DNA from: a virus
Virus record (IMG/VR): IMGVR_UViG_3300031974_001640
Coordinates: 1 to 28,171 of that record
Reading direction: 5' to 3' (one strand)
Length of the DNA: 28,171 nt
Positions 1-6,549 of this stretch are shown one piece after another; the stretch's first letter is position 1, and each line of letters starts with the position of its first letter. The notes beneath the pieces are model-generated. The model had not been told where the DNA came from. It ran no database searches and worked only from the letters and a program-made list of their open reading frames with translations. The translations under genes and the position numbers were made by a program.

Positions 1-36
1 GAACCAGAGCCGGAACCAGAGCCGGAACCAGAGCCA
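1..36 (+). repeat. 12-bp tandem repeat coding for Glu-Pro pairs
   Basis: Three head-to-tail copies of GAACCAGAGCCG (the third ends in A) encode EPEP units. The array touches the window edge, so more copies may lie upstream. Degenerate copies of the same pattern continue to about position 90. Repeats of this type change copy number by slippage, which would alter linker length. Confidence 0.8.
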
Positions 37-153
37 GTTGTGACTGAGCCTGAACCCCAACCTGAGCCAGTTCAACCAGAGCCAGCAAAAGAGGCTGTAA
101 TAGAAACAGAGAAGAAAAGATCAAGAGGCTTACTCTTTAATAGGCGAAGATAA
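1..153 (+). CDS. C-terminal end of a Glu-Pro-rich protein (partial)
   Basis: The first base of the window is in frame, and 50 codons are read before a TAA at 151-153, so only the C-terminus is visible. It opens with alternating Glu-Pro pairs, continues as a Pro/Glu/Gln-rich stretch and ends in a basic tail (KKRSRG...FNRRR). Such (EP)n segments are usually extended, stiff linkers, as in TonB-like or virion proteins. That is general knowledge and does not identify this protein. The next gene starts on the last base of its stop codon (TAATG), which suggests translational coupling. Function unknown; the domain that would identify it lies upstream of the window. Confidence 0.75.
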   Translation, partial: EPEPEPEPEPEPVVTEPEPQPEPVQPEPAKEAVIETEKKRSRGLLFNRRR

Positions 154-485
154 TGAACTTACAAAATTTAGCAGATAAAATATCAGACAAAGCGCAAGAA
201 AAAAACAAGACATATGGCATTGATCCTCTTACTATTAGTATTATCATATCTATTGTGACAAATCTAATTAAATTATGGTGGGCTTGCCGAAATGAAAAGA
301 GTATAAGATCAGAACTTCAAAGACCTTCTTTGTTGTTTAAGCTATTACTAAAAAGAGAAATAAGAAAACAGGCACGAAGAGAAGATAGAGCCGCGCTGTA
401 TGGGGCATTTCTTGATGTCGCGCCTTCGTTGACGGAACAGGAAATTAATGAAATCATGAAAGAAATTGGAGATAAAAATGAGTGA
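153..485 (+). CDS. small protein with one predicted membrane helix
   Basis: This 110-aa protein is not recognised. A charged N-terminus (residues 1-23) is followed by a hydrophobic Ile-rich helix at about residues 25-45 (starting PLTISIIISIV), then a strongly basic stretch (KREIRKQARRED, about 66-77) and an acidic end. One membrane anchor with a basic cytoplasmic side is the simplest reading. The ATG overlaps the stop of the Glu-Pro-rich gene by one base, and the next gene begins 8 bases before this one stops. It belongs to a run of small membrane-type genes. A role in lysis (holin or spanin) or in the virion or membrane is possible, but nothing in the sequence decides it. Confidence 0.7.
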   Translation: MNLQNLADKISDKAQEKNKTYGIDPLTISIIISIVTNLIKLWWACRNEKSIRSELQRPSLLFKLLLKREIRKQARREDRAALYGAFLDVAPSLTEQEINEIMKEIGDKNE

Positions 486-747
486 GTTATTAAATTCATT
501 AGGTCCATTCCAGTGGGGAATGATTATATTTGCCATGATATTAGTTGGTCCGATTATCTTTGAAAAGATATTTGGCCTTAATATAGAAACGCCCAAGACA
601 ATAGAAGATAAAGACGAAAGCCTAGTCGAAGTGATTGAGTGCTGGGAAAGTCTCAAATCTAAATGCGAAAAACACGGACTTACACAGGCTTCAGAAGAAA
701 TTCACAAAGTCTTTCCACTGTTTGCAAAATCAAAGGATGTGCTATGA
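478..747 (+). CDS. small single-span membrane protein
   Basis: An 89-aa protein with a short polar N-terminus, a hydrophobic segment at about residues 12-29 (WGMIIFAMILVGPIIF) and a charged, helical C-terminal part with two Cys. The ATG at 478 is preferred over an in-frame TTG at 466 because GGAG lies at 468-471 with proper spacing to it. It overlaps the previous gene by 8 bases and the next by 4 (ATGA). Family not recognised. Size, single membrane span and neighbours would be compatible with a holin or other membrane accessory, but this is inference only. Confidence 0.7.
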   Translation: MSELLNSLGPFQWGMIIFAMILVGPIIFEKIFGLNIETPKTIEDKDESLVEVIECWESLKSKCEKHGLTQASEEIHKVFPLFAKSKDVL

Positions 748-1211
748 GTGATAATGCTAGAATAATCGCAGCTTTGATTCTTGTTGTCGTGGCAGTTTTT
801 GGTGAAAAAGTTGTAAACTTGGTCAAAGATGGGGTTGAAATTGTCGATGAGACTGTGTATACTATTACCGAACCATCTTTGGAAAACAAAGAGCTTGTTA
901 AGCCAATCACAGAAGTAGATATCACACCCGAAGACGCTAAATTGATTTCTGCATTTTATTTGGAATTAGCTGATGTAATTGACAAAGATGATACTATAAT
1001 AGAGTCTACAGGTCAGTTTAGAAACTTAAACACTTTTGCTGGCATACTACATTTCAACTCTGCTCTCTTAGGTAAATACGAATCCTTGGGGGAAAACATA
1101 GACACGGCTATTGCTGAAGCGATTGGGAAGCAAAGCGTGACTATGGACGACGACAAGAGGCAGGACTTGGTTGAAATTTTAAATGCAGTAGCTTGGAGCG
1201 CTAACCAATGA
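744..1211 (+). CDS. N-terminally anchored protein with an alpha-helical domain
   Basis: 155 aa. A short N-terminal hydrophobic helix (about residues 7-23, ARIIAALILVVVAVFG) is followed by a linker to about residue 60 and then a soluble, mostly helical domain (about 65-155). The ATG at 744 forms an ATGA overlap with the previous stop and has AAGGA upstream. The reading frame also extends upstream inside the previous gene, but that part has no comparable start signal. The C-terminal domain has a regular pattern of acidic and hydrophobic residues (for example ISAFYLELADVIDKD). It may face the outside of the membrane or be a secreted anchored domain. I do not recognise the family. Confidence 0.7.
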   Translation: MSDNARIIAALILVVVAVFGEKVVNLVKDGVEIVDETVYTITEPSLENKELVKPITEVDITPEDAKLISAFYLELADVIDKDDTIIESTGQFRNLNTFAGILHFNSALLGKYESLGENIDTAIAEAIGKQSVTMDDDKRQDLVEILNAVAWSANQ

Positions 1212-1390
1212 TTATACAAAAAATTCTAGATGTTCTTCTTGACAAATATGACATTGAAGAAGAAGATGTAGATAAGGTTAAGAAAATATTGGATAAGGTT
1301 AGCTTTACCAAGAGAGATGGCAAAGAGGTAATGGTTGTCAATATTGGCGAAGGCATCGAACTTTCTATAGTTCAAAAAGAAGAAAAATAA
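1208..1390 (+). CDS. 60-aa acidic unknown protein
   Basis: A 60-aa protein starting four bases before the previous stop (ATGA overlap). Residues 1-32 should form one or two amphipathic helices rich in Asp, Glu and Lys, and residues 33-55 look like a beta hairpin (KEVMVVNIGEGIELSIV). No cysteine and no membrane segment. It is the last member of the small-gene run before the ribonucleotide reductase. Function unknown. The continuous coupling from 153 onward is the main reason to trust it as a gene. Confidence 0.6.
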   Translation: MIIQKILDVLLDKYDIEEEDVDKVKKILDKVSFTKRDGKEVMVVNIGEGIELSIVQKEEK

Positions 1391-1423
1391 ATCAAATCAA
1401 TTTACATCTAAGAGGAACATTTA

Positions 1424-3616
1424 ATGTCTTTGAAATCTTTAATGGATTATACTTTTGTTAGTAAGTACGCACGTTGGATTCCAGAAAAGAAACGTAGAGA
1501 AACTTGGAACGAGGCAGTAGATAGAGTCAAGCAAATGATGCTTGAGCAGTATGCAGATAAATCAGAAGTCTTACCAGAAATCGAGTGGGCTTATGAACAA
1601 ATGCGCAAAAAGAAAGTTCTTGGCAGTCAGCGCGCTCTACAGTTTGGCGGTTCACCAATCTTTAAACACAATGCGCGCATGTATAATTGTATTGTGTCAT
1701 ACTGTGATCGCATAAGGTTTTTCCAAGAGTGCATGTATCTACTTCTGTGTGGATGTGGTACTGGATTTTCTGTGCAAAAACATCACATTGGTAAATTACC
1801 AGACCTTCTACCAAAAAAAGAAGGCAGCAAAAAGTATGTCATTCCAGATACCATTGAGGGCTGGAGTGATGCTGTTGGTATTCTTGTGTCCAGTTACTTC
1901 GACCAATTTCTAGGCCATGAACTATTTGAAGAATACAATGGAAAGAATGTAAACTTTGATTACAGCCAAATTCGTCCCGCTGGATCATATTTAAAGTCAA
2001 GCGGCGGAAAAGCGCCGGGGCCAGAGCCACTAAAGAAAGCTCTAGCAAGTATTAGAAAAATTTTAGATGAAGCATTAAAGAATGGACAAAAAAGACTCGA
2101 ACCAATTCAGGCATATGACATTGTTATGCATACTGCCGATGCTGTTATTTCCGGTGGTGTACGTCGGAGCGCTACTATTTGCGTGTTTAGTCCAGATGAT
2201 ACCGCAATGGCAACCGCAAAGACCGGAACATGGTTTATTGATAACCCGCAGCGTGGGCGGTCTAATAATAGCGCACTCCTTGTGCGCGATGAAACTACTA
2301 AAGAGCAATTCGCAGAGCTGATGAAGTCCGTCAAGGAGTTTGGCGAGCCGGGATTTGTGTGGGCAGACAGCACGGAACTGCTGGTTAATCCTTGTGTTGA
2401 AATCGGAATGTGGCCCGTTTGTGAAAAAACTGGCGAATCAGGATGGCAGGCATGTAACCTGTCAACCATCAACTGCTCCAAAATCAAGACGGAGCAAGAC
2501 TTCTTTGATGCTTGTCGCGCTGCTACAATCATCGGAACACTACAGGCAGGTTTCTCAAAGTTTGAATATCTTGGCGAAGCATCAGAGCGTATTATCGCGA
2601 GAGAAGCTTTGCTTGGGGTTAGCATGACAGGAATCATGGAGGCTCACGATATCTGTCTTGATCCAACAATCCAGAAGCGCGGCGCAAATATTGTCAAGAA
2701 AACTAACAAGAAGATTGCCGAAGCCCTTGGAATCAATCAGGCGGCACGTACTACCTGCATCAAACCAGAAGGTACATCTAGCTGCATTCTTGGAACATCC
2801 AGCGGAATCCACCCACATCACGCCAAGCGATACATTCGTCGCGTGCAGGCGAACAAAATGGAGCCAATTTACAACTATTTTAGCTCTATAAATCCTCGCG
2901 CCTGTGAAGAAAGCGTTTGGAGCAACAATGAAAGTGATGACGTAGTAGCTTTTTGCGTGGAGGTTAAGGATGGCAGTAAGACCAAAAACAAAGTAGATGC
3001 AATTCAACTGCTAGAATACGTAAAATCTACACAACAAAGCTGGGTATTAAATGGAACAAATCCAGAATTATGTACTCAGCCTTGGCTAAATCATAATGTT
3101 AGCAATACAATCAACGTCAAAACTGAAGAATGGACAGAGGTTGAAAAATATATTTATAAAAATAGAAAATACTTCTGTGGTATTTCTCTCTTGCCAATTT
3201 CGGGCGACAAAGACTACCCACAGGCCCCATTTACTACAGTTTATCTGCCAAGCGAGCAGGTTGCCCACTACGGAGACGCTTCATTGTTTGTGAGCGGTCT
3301 TATCGAGGTAGCTCTTACTCTCTGGGAAGACAACTTGTGGGCGGCCTGTGACAGCCTGATGGGTGTTGGAGAAAAGATTAAGGGCAACGGAAAGAAGGCT
3401 TGGAAAGAGCGATGCGAGAAATTCGCGGCCAAATATTTCGACGGAGACCTAAAAAAGTTGACATACTGCATGAAAGATGTGTATAATTGGAAGGAGTGGG
3501 TCGATATGAATAGAGAATACAAAGATGTTGACTTCACTAATGTTATTGAAGAAACTAATAATGTAAAGCCAGAACAAGAATGGGCATGTTCGGGCGGCAA
3601 ATGCGAAATCATATAA
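1424..3616 (+). CDS. nrdJ: class II (adenosylcobalamin-dependent) ribonucleotide reductase, monomeric type
   Basis: A 730-aa enzyme that makes deoxyribonucleotides from ribonucleotides using coenzyme B12. The radical-site loop is NPCVE (N322, C324, E326). Putative redox pair cysteines are C89 in MYNCIV and C344 in ACNLSTINC. The C-terminus ends in a C-x4-C swinging-arm pair (CSGGKC). Length and tail match the Lactobacillus leichmannii RTPR type (about 740 aa), so the substrate is probably an NTP; this last point is inference. AGAGGA at 1411-1416 sits 7 bases before the ATG. No second reductase subunit or radical-generating protein is visible, as expected for class II. The gene is separated by 33 bases from the small-gene run upstream and sits beside virion-type genes. 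It supplies dNTPs for the phage replication module downstream. Confidence 0.93.
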   Translation: MSLKSLMDYTFVSKYARWIPEKKRRETWNEAVDRVKQMMLEQYADKSEVLPEIEWAYEQMRKKKVLGSQRALQFGGSPIFKHNARMYNCIVSYCDRIRFFQECMYLLLCGCGTGFSVQKHHIGKLPDLLPKKEGSKKYVIPDTIEGWSDAVGILVSSYFDQFLGHELFEEYNGKNVNFDYSQIRPAGSYLKSSGGKAPGPEPLKKALASIRKILDEALKNGQKRLEPIQAYDIVMHTADAVISGGVRRSATICVFSPDDTAMATAKTGTWFIDNPQRGRSNNSALLVRDETTKEQFAELMKSVKEFGEPGFVWADSTELLVNPCVEIGMWPVCEKTGESGWQACNLSTINCSKIKTEQDFFDACRAATIIGTLQAGFSKFEYLGEASERIIAREALLGVSMTGIMEAHDICLDPTIQKRGANIVKKTNKKIAEALGINQAARTTCIKPEGTSSCILGTSSGIHPHHAKRYIRRVQANKMEPIYNYFSSINPRACEESVWSNNESDDVVAFCVEVKDGSKTKNKVDAIQLLEYVKSTQQSWVLNGTNPELCTQPWLNHNVSNTINVKTEEWTEVEKYIYKNRKYFCGISLLPISGDKDYPQAPFTTVYLPSEQVAHYGDASLFVSGLIEVALTLWEDNLWAACDSLMGVGEKIKGNGKKAWKERCEKFAAKYFDGDLKKLTYCMKDVYNWKEWVDMNREYKDVDFTNVIEETNNVKPEQEWACSGGKCEII

Positions 3617-3625
3617 GGAATTAAA

Positions 3626-4603
3626 ATGGCTGAATTAATTGTAAACGTTAACCCCGACTCTACCTACGAAGATGGCGACATCCTGTGTGCTTTCAATGAC
3701 AGAAATGTACAATGTACACATGCTCAACAGATTTGTCATCATCAACACGCTGGATTTACTAACGATGGCTTGCGCCCAGAAGGTAAATCTCTGGCATTTC
3801 TTGATTGTGTCTATCAGTATCGTTTTGAGCGCGTAAGTGCTACTCAGGTAAAACGTGTTGAAACCGACCATCTTGGAAATGTTTTAGCAGAAGAAACCTT
3901 TGGTAAGCCCGATATTGACGTAGATCAGTTCGTGGGTCGCCGTCTGAAGCACGCCAAGCACAGGATTTTTGGTACTCCGGGCGCAGAAATCTGGCATGGT
4001 GGGCGCAGCGACTTCTCTGAGGCTGCTGTTGCAAAGGCTTGGGATATTGTTCAGAATAATTGTGACTGCCGCAATACTCCCGGCCCATGTCCGTGTTGTG
4101 GGCAGGATCATACCCTGTGGCCGATGGGCAAGCTAGATGTTCGACATTTTCTGTGTACTCAGTTGGATAACTTCAGTGACGTAGAATCTGCTGCTATGAC
4201 TTCAGACTATAGCGCTACATTCCAAGCGGGCGATACTATTACTGATGCTGACGGCGGCGTAGTTACTCCAAGCTGGAGCGACGAAGGCTTATGGGAACAC
4301 CCCACTGGAGGGTGGATTTACACCAAAGACCCAGAAACAAACATCGTTACGGTTACTTTCAAGAAAAGAAACATGAAGGTTTCGGACTGGAGAACTACGG
4401 TTCTTGACACAATCCAGAAAACTGAAGCAGAAGTTCTTGATAGAAATGTTATGGTTGGACGAGAAGCCGTCTGTAACTGCGACATGGCTCCTTGGCTACA
4501 AGGAAACGATACTACTTACAAGGTTTTGGATCATGTTCCATTCAGCGATCCGACCGCCCTGCATAATAAACGTGACAATCGCCCCGGTGAGAGACTAGCT
4601 TAA
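3626..4603 (+). CDS. cysteine-rich protein, possibly structural
   Basis: 325 aa, family not recognised. Twelve cysteines and several histidines are spread along the chain, with a dense cluster NNCDC...GPCPCCGQDH near residues 145-160, CTHAQQICHHQH near 30-41 and VCNC near the end. This arrangement suggests bound Zn or Fe-S, or disulfides in an extracellular particle. AAGGA at 3615-3619 has good spacing to the ATG. The stop overlaps the start of the first beta-helix gene by one base (TAATG), so it is co-translated with probable fibre genes and may belong to the same virion structure, for example as an adaptor or assembly factor. That role is inferred from position only. Confidence 0.7.
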   Translation: MAELIVNVNPDSTYEDGDILCAFNDRNVQCTHAQQICHHQHAGFTNDGLRPEGKSLAFLDCVYQYRFERVSATQVKRVETDHLGNVLAEETFGKPDIDVDQFVGRRLKHAKHRIFGTPGAEIWHGGRSDFSEAAVAKAWDIVQNNCDCRNTPGPCPCCGQDHTLWPMGKLDVRHFLCTQLDNFSDVESAAMTSDYSATFQAGDTITDADGGVVTPSWSDEGLWEHPTGGWIYTKDPETNIVTVTFKKRNMKVSDWRTTVLDTIQKTEAEVLDRNVMVGREAVCNCDMAPWLQGNDTTYKVLDHVPFSDPTALHNKRDNRPGERLA

Positions 4604-6549
4604 TGGCAACAGTAACAAAAACTATCGGAACCGCAAGCCGTGATTATTCTACTATCACGCTGTGGGAAGCCGATCTAGATAATTTCTCAACAGTATACGC
4701 CAATGGAGACGACGCTGTTGGCGAATGTTATAATGATAGCGACTTTAATGAAGTGGTTAACATAGACGGCGGCGGAACCTCTATCACCGGACTAAATAGT
4801 ATCAAGCTTACCGTTGCTGAGGCAGACAGGCACGATGGAACAGCCGGAACTGGCGCCAGAATGGTTTATGATAGCAAAATACAGATGTATTCTGATAAAA
4901 ATATTGAAGTATGCTGGCTAGAAATAGACTGGGGTGGGACTAGCTCTGGCGGCAATCAGTTCTCTATAGTATATACCCATAACAATTCTTATCAGCAAAA
5001 AATCGCCAATATGCTGGTACATGATGCGCAGACTGCTTCTACGGGAAGAATGATTCAAGGTAAATATGGATATCTAACTGTTGCAAATAATATTATTTAT
5101 AATCTAACTCATACCAGCGCGTATAGAGCGTATGGAATATATGTAGATAGCTATAGACCATCTTACGCTTACAATAATACTGTACATAATATACAGTCAA
5201 CGCACCCCAATGCCGCATATACTTTTGGTATCCATATTGCATATTCTAATAATGTTAGAAATAATATAGTTACTGAAGTAGGTAGCGCGGTTTATTCTGG
5301 TTGTTTTGGAAATGTTGCTGCTGGAACTAATTCTAACAATATGTCCACAGACAATACTGCTCCCGGCCCAAACTCTCTAACAGAAGTAACGGCATCCGCC
5401 CAGTTTGTTTCTGTTGTTGCGGGCGCGGAAGACTTGCATCTCGCAACAGGATCAGAGGCAAGAGGCGCGGGCGCTAATCTTGGTTCCGCCGGTGATATTG
5501 TTCAATCTGATATTGATGGCGTATACAGAGGTTCGGTTTGGGACATTGGGGCTGACCAAACCCCAGCTACGGTTACTAAGACTATTGGCTCTGCGGGGAG
5601 AGATTACAGTACGATTGGTTTATGGGAAGCAGACTTAGATACCCAAGGTGTATACGCTAATGGAGATAGCGTGGTTGGAGAATGCTATAACGATAGCACG
5701 TTTACCGGTGGGGCTAACATTAACGGTGGAACAACAGTGGGATTATCTTCTGTAACACTATCTGTAGCAGAAGGCGAAAGGCATGATGGCACATTAAATA
5801 CTGGTGTAAAAATAAAACCAGCTTATATTATTGCTGGACGATTAATAAATATATCTAGAGACAATCTTACAGTAGAATGGCTAGAATGTGAGGTTAATGG
5901 AGCTTCTACATATGCCCACACACCGGCTATTGCTTTCAATATATATAATAGTAATAATAGTGCTAGATATCTTGTTTTAAAAGGGGAAAACAAGGTGTAT
6001 CCCGCTCAAACCCCTTATCTTGCCGTTGTGGGCGGAAACAATAATATTTTACACAATAACATTGTCTATGGAACAGCAAACGGAAATAATGGAGGCGGAA
6101 TAGCGGATAGCTATCGGGCATGTAGCGCCTTTAACAATACCATATATGATTGCAATTATGGATATAAGGCTGCTTCTGCTGATCAAAATCAACGCACAAT
6201 AAAAAATAATTTATCTATTGGTAATAATGTGGATTTTTATCCGTCTACTGTAACTGTTGGTTCTAGCAGCAACAATGCTTCTTCCGACTCAACGGCAACA
6301 GCGTTTGGTGGATCAGATCATGTGACAGGAGCTGTGACAGAAGATCAATTCATCTCTATTGTCGCGGGCGCGGAAGACCTCCATCTATCAGGAAGTTCTG
6401 ACGCTATAGATGCTGGCGCGGACTTGACAGGAACCGTAGACGGTGTAGAATATGATATAGACGGACAGCTTCGTGCTGGCCTGTGGGACATCGGCGCAGA
6501 CGAATTATTAGGCGGACACATTAGAAGACTGCTACTAGGGATTGGTTAA
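4603..6549 (+). CDS. two-module beta-helix protein (probable tail fibre/spike)
   Basis: 648 aa made of two copies of a ~320-aa module (residues 1-321 and 322-648). Each starts with a cap containing IG-(T/S)A-(S/G)-RDYSTI-x-LWEADLD, a GECYND strand and a RHDGT-x-x-TG turn. A variable Asn-rich core follows, with short strand repeats such as NNIIYN or NNTVHN, typical of right-handed parallel beta-helices. Each ends with EDLHL...GA-x-L...DIDG...WDIGAD, a tail resembling the end of 'choice-of-anchor Q' beta-helix proteins. No signal peptide and no separate attachment domain; the module begins at residue 1. It overlaps the previous and following genes by one base. Likely a virion surface protein that contacts host glycans; a glycan-cleaving activity is possible but no catalytic site is identified. 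Confidence 0.75.
   Translation: MATVTKTIGTASRDYSTITLWEADLDNFSTVYANGDDAVGECYNDSDFNEVVNIDGGGTSITGLNSIKLTVAEADRHDGTAGTGARMVYDSKIQMYSDKNIEVCWLEIDWGGTSSGGNQFSIVYTHNNSYQQKIANMLVHDAQTASTGRMIQGKYGYLTVANNIIYNLTHTSAYRAYGIYVDSYRPSYAYNNTVHNIQSTHPNAAYTFGIHIAYSNNVRNNIVTEVGSAVYSGCFGNVAAGTNSNNMSTDNTAPGPNSLTEVTASAQFVSVVAGAEDLHLATGSEARGAGANLGSAGDIVQSDIDGVYRGSVWDIGADQTPATVTKTIGSAGRDYSTIGLWEADLDTQGVYANGDSVVGECYNDSTFTGGANINGGTTVGLSSVTLSVAEGERHDGTLNTGVKIKPAYIIAGRLINISRDNLTVEWLECEVNGASTYAHTPAIAFNIYNSNNSARYLVLKGENKVYPAQTPYLAVVGGNNNILHNNIVYGTANGNNGGGIADSYRACSAFNNTIYDCNYGYKAASADQNQRTIKNNLSIGNNVDFYPSTVTVGSSSNNASSDSTATAFGGSDHVTGAVTEDQFISIVAGAEDLHLSGSSDAIDAGADLTGTVDGVEYDIDGQLRAGLWDIGADELLGGHIRRLLLGIG

Noticed and set aside
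466-477. TTG start for the second small gene, and similar TTG starts at 13054, 22302 and 26341
   Set aside because: In each case an ATG a few codons downstream lies at a gene junction, usually with a better-placed ribosome binding site.
2107-2637. Long antisense reading frames over the ribonucleotide reductase and others
   Set aside because: They mirror the codon pattern of real + strand genes, have no start sites or domains, and no gene of this region is otherwise on the - strand.
1424-3616. Class I ribonucleotide reductase large subunit
   Set aside because: No small subunit follows, and the size and C-x4-C tail match the B12-dependent monomeric type.
5405-5638. 77-aa reading frame inside the first fibre gene
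   Set aside because: It lies in another frame of a strongly supported gene and has no start signal or family likeness.
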